Shown: positions 1 through 5,692 of the stretch, one piece after another
Position numbering within the stretch: the first letter of the stretch is position 1
Layout: every line of letters starts with the position of its first letter
Assembly: GCF_937898475.1 (NCBI RefSeq)
Contig: NZ_CALEJS010000009.1
Span: 1 to 5,692 of the forward strand
Length of the DNA: 5,692 nt
Direction: 5' to 3'
Source: an uncultured Chitinophaga sp.
Lineage (GTDB): Bacteria > Bacteroidota > Bacteroidia > Chitinophagales > Chitinophagaceae
Notes under the pieces: generated by a model
The model's input: only the letters and a program-made list of their open reading frames with translations
What the model was told of the DNA's origin: nothing
Database searches by the model: none
Made by a program: the position numbers and the translations under genes

Positions 1-153
1 GCCGCTCTTGATGTTGTATTGTTGTAAGAGATATGCTGCCAGGTGATCAGAGCTGCCATCGAGTGCTTTATAGGAGATATTCCCATCCTCCCAGAGAAGC
101 GCCTTTGCTTGAGGATTATGTGCAGCCTGTTCGCGGAACAACTTAACCACAGG
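1..153 (-). other. Adenylation domain A2, N-terminal start (partial)
   Basis: From about residue 1621 the sequence resumes an A-domain start: PVVKLFREQAAHNPQAKALL, then ISYKALDGSSDHLAAYLLQQ (A1 motif region) up to the window edge. It closely matches the start of A1 (PVVLTFREQA, SSDHLAAHLLQQYNI), so it is a paralogue. Its substrate pocket is outside the window. Confidence 0.93.
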
Positions 154-3100
154 TTGATATCCGCTATAAAGTTCCGGTACAGTATTAAACTTATTGAGCA
201 GCAACTGTTTTCCTGGGGCATCAATGTGATCCGCCTGGTAAATGGGATGCTCCGGCGAGGTAACAATATGTTCCAATATACTACAGAACATTGCCACCAG
301 TTGTTTAGCATCAAGTTCTGCTTTCAGTTTACGGGTCAGCCTTACAGTAAGCACATAATTGCCGCCGGTCCGGTTGATCATAAAGTCAAGGAAAGTATTG
401 GTCAGGTCAACACCTCCCGCAACATTGAGACCAGGAAGGGGTGAAGTCTGCTCTGCCGCAATCGCTTCTTCTTTTACAGCTCCGAAAATATGGAAGTCAA
501 CAAAATCGAATAGTACATCAAAGAAGGGATTTCCAGCTTCCTGTTGTTTGTTGTGTATCCTGGCTATCTCGAACATGCTGAGCCTTTCCCTGTCCTTGAG
601 CGTGACCAGTTGCTGATGAACGGCAGCGATCAGTTCTGCCCCTGTTTGCCGCTCGTCTACGTGGATGTTGAAAGGAATGGTGTTCAGGAAGCAGCCCAGT
701 AGCTTATCACTATCCTCGCTGTTTGGCCGCATATTGGTAACCAGCCCCGTGAGTATATCCGCATTGTAGTTGAGGACTTTGAGCAGGTAGAGGTAGGCGC
801 TCAGTGATATTTCTTTAACGCTGACGCCCAGGTTAGCTGCGCATGCTTCCAGTTTATACAACAGTGTTTTATCCAGCCGGTGGTGCAACAACTGCAAGTC
901 TTGTTCCTGTGTAAATATATCGAGCCTGTTGAAGCCGGATATTTGTTGCTTCCAGAAGCTGCGGGTAGCTTCATCTCTTTTATCCAGCTCATGTTGTACG
1001 ATGAAGTCTTTGTACGATATTTTGAGTGGTTCAGGAGTAAATTTGCTGTCTGTTGCCAGGGCGAGATAAAGGTTATTGAGCTCTGTCATGAAGAATGCAT
1101 CGCTCCATCCATCAATGATAGCATGATGGCACTGGAATACAAATACCATTTCACCGTTACCGAAGTTGAAAGCAGCCATACGCCATAGGGGCGCCTGGCT
1201 AACATCGAACGTTTTTTTCATTTCTTCAGTCAGAAAACGGCGAACCTGATCTTCCTGTTTAACCCTTTCGAGGGTAGATAAGTCCTGGTAAACCAGGTCT
1301 ATTGTTACCTTTTTGTACACGATCTGCACTTCCCTCTCAAAATCACTGAGGTTAAAGCCTGTTCTGAGAATGGGGTGCTTTGTTGAAAGCAGTTCAAGCG
1401 CCAGCTGGAACCTGTTGATATCAAATCCGGGGAACAGCCGCTGGTGCACCATCTGATCGTGATACATACCACTGTCCTGGTGGACCATGGCACTAAAAAC
1501 CATCCCTTTCTCAATATCGCTCATAGGGTATATGTCTTCTATGTTCGCGGTATTGCTAAGCGTGGAAAGGATCTTTTCTTTTAGGGCCTCGATCTCCACC
1601 CTGATCCCGGCTTCTTTTTGCTGTCTTTCTATTTGCTGCTGCAGCCTGTCGTCTTTATGGAGGATTGTGTTTGAAAGTAAGGCTTGAATAGTAGGATATT
1701 TGTATACATCAGACACCGGGATATCCAGGTGGGCCGTTTTTCTGAAGGCCGCCAACATCCGCAGTATTTTGATGGAGTCTCCGCCAAGGTCAAAGAAATT
1801 ATCCCTGGTGCCTACTCTTTTCCTGCCTAATATCTCCTGCCAGATGTCCGCCAGTTGCTGTTCGGTGTCATTGGCCGGAGCAACATAGGTGTCATCAGCA
1901 AGATTGGATCCGGCAGGGTGGGGCAGCATGCTTTTATCAATCTTTCCATTGGTGGTTAAAGGAAGCGTATCCAATTGCAGGAAATGTGCCGGAAGCATAT
2001 GCGCAGGAAGCTGCCTGGCAAGATGATCCCGTATATCGGCAGTTGCAAGTTGTGGGCTGCCTACCAGGTAAGCAGCCAGTTCTTTTTCCCCATCTTTGCT
2101 GGTGACAGCGCTTACCACCGCGTTTGTTATATCCGGATGTGACAGCAGGGCATTTTCGACTTCGCCGGGCTCGATACGATATCCTCTGATTTTTAGTTGC
2201 TCATCCTTCCTGCCTATGTATTGTATCTCACCTTGTGGCAGCCATCTTCCCAGGTCACCGGTCCTGTACATAAGGCTGCCAGGCCTGTAAGGATTAGGGA
2301 TGAACTTCTGCGCAGTAAGCTCGGGGTTATTGAGATATTGCTTAGCTAGGCCTGCGCCTGTGATGCATATCTCTCCTGTTACACCGATAGGACAAAGCTG
2401 TCCAGCCTCGCCAAGGATGAATATCTCTGTTGCCGTAATGGGCTTACCGATCAGTATCTGTGCATCATCTTCCTGCAACTCTTTTACGATGCATCCTACT
2501 GTAGCTTCAGTAGGCCCGTATTCGTTATATACTGCCATATCTGGATTCAGCGACTTCAATATGCGCACCTGTTCCTTCGTCACTTGTTCGCCACCCAGGA
2601 TGGCTGTTTTAATACCCGTGCTGTCCAGTTCCAGCTGGGCAATGAGATTTACATGGGAAGGTGTGATCTTCAGTGCATTAATACCACTCTCTGGACTACA
2701 GCAGTGCTGCAATATGCTTTGTATATCCCTGTGTTGTTCATAGATGAACAGTTCACCACCCGATGTAAGCGGACAGAAAATGGAGGTGATAGACAGGTCA
2801 AATGCAATAGAGGTGAACCAGCCAAATGTTGGTGGTGTGCCCTGTCCGAAGTAGTAACTATTTGCCCACCTGGTATAGTGGGAGAGGTTGCCGTTAGTTA
2901 TAGCACATCCTTTAGGCTGGCCGGTAGATCCGGAAGTATAGATCACATAGGCCAGCGCATCAGCCGGAAATTCACTAGGCAGACTAACATCATCAACCGC
3001 TGCTAATCCTTCCAGTTGTGCATCAATAGCAAAGAGCGGCCCCTGGTAATAATCAATATCAAATATGTAATCAGTCTGAGTGATGATCAGCTGTACAGCA

Positions 3101-5013
3101 GCATCTTCAACAATAAATTGTTTGCGTGCAGGCGGGTAAGCCGGATCAATGGGTACAAATGCAGCTCCTGCTTTCAGGATAGCCAGTAGGGTGATGATCA
3201 GCTTGTCGGAACGATCCATCATCACTGCTATCCGGTCACCTATCTGGATATTGTATTGTTGTAAGAGATGAGCAGCCAGATGATCAGATGATTTATCCAG
3301 CCTGTTGTAGGATTGCATATTATCGTCCCATAACAAGGCCGGATTTTCACCCAACCGTTTTGCCTGTTCCCTGAAAGTCAATACCACAGGCTGATAACCG
3401 GCAAAATGTTCAGGAGTAGTGTTGAAGTCCCTGAGCAGCATCTGGCGTTCTCTGTTGCTGATATATTCCAGCCGGCTGATAGCTTGTTGCTGGTTGTCAA
3501 CAACCGCCGCTATCACCCCTTCCAGGTGGCTGAACATACGCTCAATGGTTGCTGCTTCAAATAAGTCGGTATTATATTCCAACAGCAGGTGCAGCCCATC
3601 CGGCAAGTCGATGAACATAAATGTAAGATCAAACTTGCTCACCGGCTGAGTGTTGTTGCCAAAGGAGCTGATCCTGAGTTGCATATTGTCTAGTTCCTGC
3701 TCCGCATTCTGAGCACTTGACCTGTTGTCATGATAATCTATCAGCACATCGAACAGCGGACTGCGACTCATATCCCTATGCAGTTGCAGGTCTTCGATCA
3801 GCTGATCAAAGGGATATACCTCGTGCTCATAAGCCTCCAGGGTGATCTGTTTAGCCTGTAGCAGCAGATCAGTAAAGGAGGACTGTTCGTCAAAACGTAA
3901 CCTCAGGGCAAGGGTATTAAGATAGCAGCCGATCTGGTCACTGAGGTCTGCATGCTGCCTGCCTGCAACCGGACTCCCAACAATAATGTCTTGCTGGCGG
4001 CTGTATTGATGCAGCAGCGCCGTTACGGAAGCCAGTAAACCCATAAACAGGGTTGCGTCCTGCTGGCGGCATAGTCCTCTGAGACCATCTGTAAGATGAC
4101 CGGAAACAGGTTTACTGATATTGCTGCCACGATAGTTTTTTACAGCAGGCCTGCTGTTATCTAACGGTAACTCAATTACCGGTAACTGACCCTGTAATTG
4201 ATGCAGCCAGTATTTTTTATGTAAGTTTAATGTATCACCTTCCAGTTGTTGCTGCTGCCAGCAGGCGTAGTCTTTATATTGGATGCCAAGTGGGAGGAGG
4301 GGGGCTTGTTCTCCCTTGCGGCAGGTACTGTACGACTGGAGCAGCTCGCGGATCAGTATTTCCATTGACCATCCGTCGCTACAGATATGGTGCATCACAT
4401 AGGTGAAAATCCAGCGGCTAGCTGCAACCTGGTATAAGGCTGCCCGGATCAGTGGGCCTTTGGTAAGATCAAACACCTGCTGCAAATCCTGTTGTATATA
4501 CCGATGCACTGTTTCTTCAGGTTCCTGTTGCAGATCCTTACACGCAACCTGGAAAGCAGTGGCAGCGATATCAGCAGGCAGGATAATCTGCCTGGGCGTT
4601 CCCTCTTCATTTTGATGAAACACGGTGCGGAGACTCTCGTGCCGCTGTATCAAATTCTTGAATGCCGCAGAAAGCGCAGCAGTATCCAATTCACCTTCAA
4701 AGATGTACACACCCGGCATATTGTAGGCTACGCTGCCTTGTTCAAACTGGCTGAGCACCCAGAGCCGCCGCTGGGAAGACGAAAGCGGATAATCTGGCTG
4801 TTTAGCTGCTTTAGGTATAGCCGTTGTTAGGTGATCTGCGGCGGTTGCAGATCGTAAGTATATTAACAGCGAATCTTTATTTTCCTTTATCTTCCGGATG
4901 ATCTCTGGCGTAATGTTCTCTTCCGATCCCCATATTCTGAGATCGTTTCCCTGTGCTTGTATGTTGATATTCAGCTTGATCAGCTCGTCAATAATTTGCG
5001 CAAGTTTTTTCAT
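1..5013 (-). CDS. NRPS, TubC-dock-C-A(Asn)-T-C-A... (partial, 3' end beyond window)
   Basis: This multimodular non-ribosomal peptide synthetase is open for 1671 codons from the ATG at 5011-5013 to the left edge, with no stop or frameshift found when the whole frame was translated. Domain order is: TubC-type docking domain (1-54), condensation C1 (about 72-530, HHICSDG at 208-214), adenylation A1 (about 541-1031, YTSGSTGQPKG at 692-702, catalytic Lys1024), thiolation T1 (LGGDS, Ser1080), charged linker (about 1118-1150), condensation C2 (about 1158-1611, HHAIIDG at 1296-1302), and the start of a second A domain (from about 1621). The pocket residues of A1 give DLTKIGEVGK, predicting L-Asn. The protein should accept a peptidyl chain from gene 1, extend it by Asn, and pass it to a further residue. 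It is co-transcribed with gene 1 through a 4-bp overlap. The final product is unknown; the A2 specificity and any release domain lie outside the window. Confidence 0.97.
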   Translation of the reverse strand, partial: MKKLAQIIDELIKLNINIQAQGNDLRIWGSEENITPEIIRKIKENKDSLLIYLRSATAADHLTTAIPKAAKQPDYPLSSSQRRLWVLSQFEQGSVAYNMPGVYIFEGELDTAALSAAFKNLIQRHESLRTVFHQNEEGTPRQIILPADIAATAFQVACKDLQQEPEETVHRYIQQDLQQVFDLTKGPLIRAALYQVAASRWIFTYVMHHICSDGWSMEILIRELLQSYSTCRKGEQAPLLPLGIQYKDYACWQQQQLEGDTLNLHKKYWLHQLQGQLPVIELPLDNSRPAVKNYRGSNISKPVSGHLTDGLRGLCRQQDATLFMGLLASVTALLHQYSRQQDIIVGSPVAGRQHADLSDQIGCYLNTLALRLRFDEQSSFTDLLLQAKQITLEAYEHEVYPFDQLIEDLQLHRDMSRSPLFDVLIDYHDNRSSAQNAEQELDNMQLRISSFGNNTQPVSKFDLTFMFIDLPDGLHLLLEYNTDLFEAATIERMFSHLEGVIAAVVDNQQQAISRLEYISNRERQMLLRDFNTTPEHFAGYQPVVLTFREQAKRLGENPALLWDDNMQSYNRLDKSSDHLAAHLLQQYNIQIGDRIAVMMDRSDKLIITLLAILKAGAAFVPIDPAYPPARKQFIVEDAAVQLIITQTDYIFDIDYYQGPLFAIDAQLEGLAAVDDVSLPSEFPADALAYVIYTSGSTGQPKGCAITNGNLSHYTRWANSYYFGQGTPPTFGWFTSIAFDLSITSIFCPLTSGGELFIYEQHRDIQSILQHCCSPESGINALKITPSHVNLIAQLELDSTGIKTAILGGEQVTKEQVRILKSLNPDMAVYNEYGPTEATVGCIVKELQEDDAQILIGKPITATEIFILGEAGQLCPIGVTGEICITGAGLAKQYLNNPELTAQKFIPNPYRPGSLMYRTGDLGRWLPQGEIQYIGRKDEQLKIRGYRIEPGEVENALLSHPDITNAVVSAVTSKDGEKELAAYLVGSPQLATADIRDHLARQLPAHMLPAHFLQLDTLPLTTNGKIDKSMLPHPAGSNLADDTYVAPANDTEQQLADIWQEILGRKRVGTRDNFFDLGGDSIKILRMLAAFRKTAHLDIPVSDVYKYPTIQALLSNTILHKDDRLQQQIERQQKEAGIRVEIEALKEKILSTLSNTANIEDIYPMSDIEKGMVFSAMVHQDSGMYHDQMVHQRLFPGFDINRFQLALELLSTKHPILRTGFNLSDFEREVQIVYKKVTIDLVYQDLSTLERVKQEDQVRRFLTEEMKKTFDVSQAPLWRMAAFNFGNGEMVFVFQCHHAIIDGWSDAFFMTELNNLYLALATDSKFTPEPLKISYKDFIVQHELDKRDEATRSFWKQQISGFNRLDIFTQEQDLQLLHHRLDKTLLYKLEACAANLGVSVKEISLSAYLYLLKVLNYNADILTGLVTNMRPNSEDSDKLLGCFLNTIPFNIHVDERQTGAELIAAVHQQLVTLKDRERLSMFEIARIHNKQQEAGNPFFDVLFDFVDFHIFGAVKEEAIAAEQTSPLPGLNVAGGVDLTNTFLDFMINRTGGNYVLTVRLTRKLKAELDAKQLVAMFCSILEHIVTSPEHPIYQADHIDAPGKQLLLNKFNTVPELYSGYQPVVKLFREQAAHNPQAKALLWEDGNISYKALDGSSDHLAAYLLQQYNIKSG
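14..32 (-). repeat. 19-bp exact repeat at start of A2 (pair with 3251-3269)
   Basis: The 19 bases ttgtattgttgtaagagat occur here and again at 3251-3269, encoding the LLQQYN stretch in A2 and A1 respectively. It is a short exact match within a longer, more divergent paralogous stretch. Confidence 0.9.
181..1542 (-). other. Condensation domain C2 (atypical subtype) of gene 2
   Basis: This second condensation domain should join the Asn-ended peptide to the residue loaded by A2. Seen in order: IEDIYPMSDIEKGMVFSAM (1158-1176, in place of the SxAQxRLW start), KHPILRTGF (1212-1220), CHHAIIDGWS (1295-1304, with both His and the Asp-Gly intact), YKDFI, DILTGLVTNMRPN (1419-1431), GCFLNTIPF (1440-1448) and FFDVLFDFVDFHIF. 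It is clearly divergent from C1. The YPxSxxxxGM start resembles DCL-type domains (YPLSPMQEGM), which accept a D-configured donor, but no epimerase precedes it. HHxxxDGWS and the lack of E-domain motifs argue against it being an epimerase. Confidence 0.88.
1564..1662 (-). other. Charged helical (possible coiled-coil) T1-C2 linker
   Basis: Residues about 1118-1150 (from HKDDRLQQQIERQQKEAG to VEIEALKEKIL) are rich in Gln, Glu, Lys and Arg with leucine/isoleucine spacing suggestive of an amphipathic helix or coiled coil. The distance from Ser1080 to the first C2 motif (Tyr1162) is 82 residues, longer than a typical T-C junction as I recall it from Bacillus synthetases. No enzyme domain fits in this space. 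Confidence 0.6.
1669..1881 (-). other. Thiolation domain T1 (LGGDS) of gene 2
   Basis: This carrier domain holds Asn and then the extended peptide. It reads APANDTEQQLADIWQEILG, then RDNFFDLGGDSIKILRM with the phosphopantetheine Ser1080 (codon at 1774-1776). The motif is GGDSI, where the paralogous carrier in gene 1 has GGHSL. In many NRPSs GGDS carriers sit ahead of an epimerization domain, but here a condensation domain follows. Confidence 0.95.
2197..2270 (-). repeat. Long near-identical repeat, copy in A1 of gene 2 (motif A7-A8)
   Basis: These 74 bp match 5619-5692 in gene 1 at 69 positions, including a perfect 38-bp run at 2216-2253. Both encode the stretch from YRTGDLGRWLPQGEIQ to IGRKDEQ. 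Identity falls away immediately to the left of the repeat (codons for LKIRGYRIEPGE differ at several synonymous sites). Confidence 0.95.
3251..3269 (-). repeat. 19-bp exact repeat at start of A1 (pair with 14-32)
   Basis: This is the partner of the repeat at 14-32, lying in the same place of the adenylation domain fold. It supports duplication of A domains within this gene. Confidence 0.9.
3424..4800 (-). other. Condensation domain C1 (LCL-like) of gene 2
   Basis: This domain forms the peptide bond between the upstream peptidyl donor and Asn on T1. Motifs in order are PLSSSQRRLWVLSQFE (C1, residues 76-91), RHESLRTVF (C2), MHHICSDGWS (C3, 207-216, His209 being the likely catalytic second His and Asp213 structural), YKDYA (C4), IVGSPVAGR and IGCYLNTLALR (C5), HEVYPFDQLIEDL (C6) and RDMSRSPLFDVL (C7). 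All are intact. The SxSQRRLW start and HHICSDGWS core are typical of LCL domains, which take an L-configured donor. This agrees with the GGHS carrier and absence of an epimerase in gene 1. Confidence 0.93.
4852..5013 (-). other. TubC-type N-terminal docking domain of gene 2
   Basis: Residues 1-54 run from MKKLAQIIDELIKLNINIQ through GNDLRIWGSEENITPEIIRK to KENKDSLLIYL. This matches the layout of the TubC N-terminal docking family: a helix, then a beta hairpin (INIQAQGNDLRIWG), then a 'TPE' turn leading into an Arg/Lys-rich helix (IIRKIKENKDSLLIYL). Known members bind the C-terminal peptide of the preceding synthetase and set the order of proteins in the line. It lies exactly at the protein junction, ahead of C1, as expected. 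The assignment rests on pattern recognition, not a profile search. Confidence 0.88.
5010..5013 (-). promoter_or_regulatory. ATGA stop/start overlap coupling the two NRPS genes
   Basis: On the minus strand, the ATA TGA that ends gene 1 contains the ATG of gene 2, giving a 4-base overlap. The bases just upstream of this ATG (AAAAGCTAACAGTTACAAT) have no GGAGG-like Shine-Dalgarno. Start of gene 2 therefore probably depends on translational coupling, or on the SD-independent initiation common in Bacteroidota. The start is supported because the docking domain begins directly at this Met. Confidence 0.85.
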
Positions 5014-5692
5014 ATTGTAACTGTTAGCTTTTCATTCATGTCTGATATATCCAGTTGTTGATTTCCTATATCTATCCACTTTCTTCTGATTATTTCGCGG
5101 GCAATGAATTCGATGGTAGCATTGCTGAATACTGTGTCCATTCTGAGCTCAACCTTAAATTCATTTCTGATCCGGGAAAGAATTCTAATAGCCGTTAAAC
5201 TATGGCCGCCGAGGTCAAAGAAATTGTCTTTAATGCCGATCTTATCTTTACCAAGGACTTCCTGCCATATATTTACCAGCTGTTGTTCAGTATCATTGGT
5301 GGGAGCGATATAGGTTTCATTAAAAAGATTACCGCCTGGTGCTGGAAGCCTTCTTTTGTCAATCTTACCATTGGCAGTTAAGGGAAGGGCGTCAAGCTGT
5401 ATATAGTGCGCTGGCAGCATGTAAGGGGGGAGAAGGCCTGTAAGCTGGTTGCGCAGGTCTGTAATTTGCAGTAACGGATCGGCAACTACATATGCTACGA
5501 GCTCTTTTTCACCGGTTGTACTACTGCTGGCATTCACCACTGCTGCTGTTATACCGGGAAGTGTCAGCAATGCATTTTCAATTTCTCCGGGTTCAATGCG
5601 GTAACCCCTGATCTTCAATTGTTCATCCTTCCTGCCGATGTATTGTATCTCACCTTGTGGCAGCCATCTTCCCAGATCACCCGTCCGGTACA
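5010..5692 (-). CDS. NRPS, C-terminal end (partial A domain, T domain, C-terminal tail)
   Basis: This is the 3' end of a non-ribosomal peptide synthetase gene; its 5' part lies beyond the right edge, and 226 complete codons are visible before the TGA stop. It opens at adenylation motif A7 (YRTGDL, 5673-5690) and continues through A8 (GRKDEQLKIRGYRIEPGE) to A10 (NGKIDK, with the AMP-contacting Lys at 5364-5366). A complete thiolation domain follows, with DNFFDLGGHSL and the phosphopantetheine Ser at 5199-5201. No condensation, epimerase or thioesterase domain comes after it; the protein stops about 20 residues past the T domain. It therefore must pass its peptidyl chain to another protein, most simply the product of the gene that overlaps its stop by 4 bp. 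The leucine of EQLK is encoded by TTG, so an automatic start call there would be wrong: the frame is open to the window edge. Substrate specificity cannot be read because motifs A3-A5 lie outside. Confidence 0.96.
   Translation of the reverse strand, partial: YRTGDLGRWLPQGEIQYIGRKDEQLKIRGYRIEPGEIENALLTLPGITAAVVNASSSTTGEKELVAYVVADPLLQITDLRNQLTGLLPPYMLPAHYIQLDALPLTANGKIDKRRLPAPGGNLFNETYIAPTNDTEQQLVNIWQEVLGKDKIGIKDNFFDLGGHSLTAIRILSRIRNEFKVELRMDTVFSNATIEFIAREIIRRKWIDIGNQQLDISDMNEKLTVTI
5013..5072 (-). other. C-terminal tail of gene 1: candidate docking peptide
   Basis: After the last helix of the T domain (EIIRRKWI) come about 20 residues containing LDISDMNEKLTVTI and then the stop. A short acidic stretch ending in an alternating beta-prone segment (KLTVTI) is what would be expected of a short linear motif that adds a strand to a TubC-type (beta-hairpin) docking domain, and such a domain begins the next protein. 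What is seen is the tail and its position; its docking role is inferred from that partner. Confidence 0.6.
5088..5312 (-). other. Thiolation (peptidyl carrier) domain of gene 1
   Basis: This carrier domain begins around YIAPTNDTEQQL and contains IWQEVLGKDKIGIKDNFFDLGGHSLTAIR. The Ser of LGGHS (codon at 5199-5201) is the 4'-phosphopantetheine site. The GGHS form is usual for carriers that feed directly into a condensation domain, which fits docking to the LCL-like C1 domain that starts gene 2. Confidence 0.95.
5343..5692 (-). other. Adenylation domain of gene 1, C-terminal part (motifs A7-A10)
   Basis: This is the hinge and C-terminal subdomain of an AMP-forming adenylation domain. Visible motifs are YRTGDL (A7), IGRKDEQLKIRGYRIEPGEIE (A8, hinge region), LPPYMLPAHYIQL (A9) and NGKIDK (A10). 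It is a close paralogue of the matching part of A1 in gene 2, and over 5619-5692 the two are nearly identical at DNA level. The substrate pocket is not in the window. Confidence 0.95.
5619..5692 (-). repeat. Long near-identical repeat, copy in A domain of gene 1
   Basis: This is the second copy of the 74-bp repeat at 2197-2270, with the perfect 38-bp run at 5638-5675. It reaches the window edge, so the true repeat may extend further upstream into the A domain of gene 1. Confidence 0.95.

Larger units (their letters stand above)
1921..3393 (-). other. Adenylation domain A1, predicted Asn-activating
   Basis: This domain activates an amino acid as its aminoacyl-AMP and loads it on T1. Motifs: LKAGAAFVPIDPAYP (A2), YTSGSTGQPKG (A3, 692-702), FTSIAFDLSITSIF (A4), NEYGPTEATVG (A5, 830-840), GEICITGAGLAKQYL (A6), YRTGDL (A7), GRKDEQLKIRGYRIEPGE (A8) and NGKIDK (A10). 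Aligned by eye with the GrsA pocket, the specificity residues are Asp739, Leu740, Thr743, Lys782, Ile805, Gly807, Glu831, Val839, Gly840 and Lys1024. The string DLTKIGEVGK differs only by Ile for Leu from the textbook Asn code DLTKLGEVGK, whereas Asp codes usually have His in place of the Glu. The Asn call is therefore strong but remains a prediction. Confidence 0.93.

Noticed and set aside
801..992. Minus-strand 63-codon frame, and the 69-codon frame at 1305-1514
   Set aside because: They are in a different frame from gene 2, inside its C2 domain, with no start context and no family resemblance.
1212..1218. Run of seven T (seven A on the coding strand), and G6 runs near 4299 and 5425, as possible frameshift sites
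   Set aside because: The reading frames continue intact with conserved motifs on both sides of each run, so there is no sign of a frameshift or of programmed slippage.
181..1542. C2 as an epimerization or dual condensation/epimerization domain
   Set aside because: The active site is HHAIIDGWS, as in condensation domains. The additional HHxxxxxGD-like motif expected near the start of dual domains was not found; the closest stretch (VHQRLFPGFD) lacks the paired His and the GD.
2300..2743. Plus-strand open frame of 147 codons, and other plus-strand frames of 60-140 codons across the window
   Set aside because: They lie opposite continuous NRPS coding sequence with all motifs intact, and their translations show no recognisable domain. 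They are shadows of the minus-strand gene.
5010..5618. Treating 5618 as the start of a 202-residue protein
   Set aside because: The codon there is TTG for the Leu of the conserved EQLKIRGYR motif, and the frame remains open with A-domain motifs to the window edge.
1..5692. Search for tRNA, rRNA, CRISPR, insertion sequences, riboswitches, promoters and terminators
   Set aside because: Nothing was seen; the window is entirely occupied by coding sequence, and the only repeats are explained by paralogous NRPS domains.

Overview
The window lies inside a non-ribosomal peptide synthetase (NRPS) assembly line. All 5692 bases are coding on the minus strand and belong to two adjacent, co-directional NRPS genes that are both cut by the window edges. 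Moderate base composition, the lack of a Shine-Dalgarno sequence at the one visible start codon, and the style of the domains suggest a Bacteroidota host, perhaps Chitinophaga or a relative. The organism call is inference, not proof.

Reading along the minus strand (right to left), gene 1 (5692 to 5010) enters in the C-terminal part of an adenylation (A) domain at the YRTGDL motif. It continues through a thiolation (T) domain with the phosphopantetheine site LGGHS and ends in a short tail. Its TGA stop overlaps the ATG of gene 2 in a 4-base ATGA (5010-5013), so the two are almost certainly one transcript and probably translationally coupled.

Gene 2 (5013 to beyond 1; 1671 codons visible with no stop) reads: TubC-type N-terminal docking domain (residues 1-54), condensation domain C1 (about 72-530), adenylation domain A1 (about 541-1031), thiolation domain T1 (Ser1080), a charged helical linker (about 1118-1150), a second condensation domain C2 of a different subtype (about 1158-1611), and the first 50 or so residues of A2. 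All catalytic motifs are intact. The ten specificity residues of A1 read D-L-T-K-I-G-E-V-G-K, the classic asparagine signature, so this module most likely loads Asn.

Working model: the T domain at the end of protein 1 carries the growing peptide. Its C-terminal tail docks on the N-terminal domain of protein 2. C1 transfers the peptide onto Asn held on T1, and C2 passes it to the residue chosen by A2, whose specificity lies outside the window. Points worth a second look are the Asn code, the docking pair, a 74-bp near-identical DNA repeat shared by the two genes' A domains (a recombination footprint), and the pairing of an LGGDSI T domain with an atypical C2 domain without an epimerase between them. 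No RNA genes, mobile elements, CRISPR arrays, promoters or terminators were found. There is no non-coding stretch in the window.
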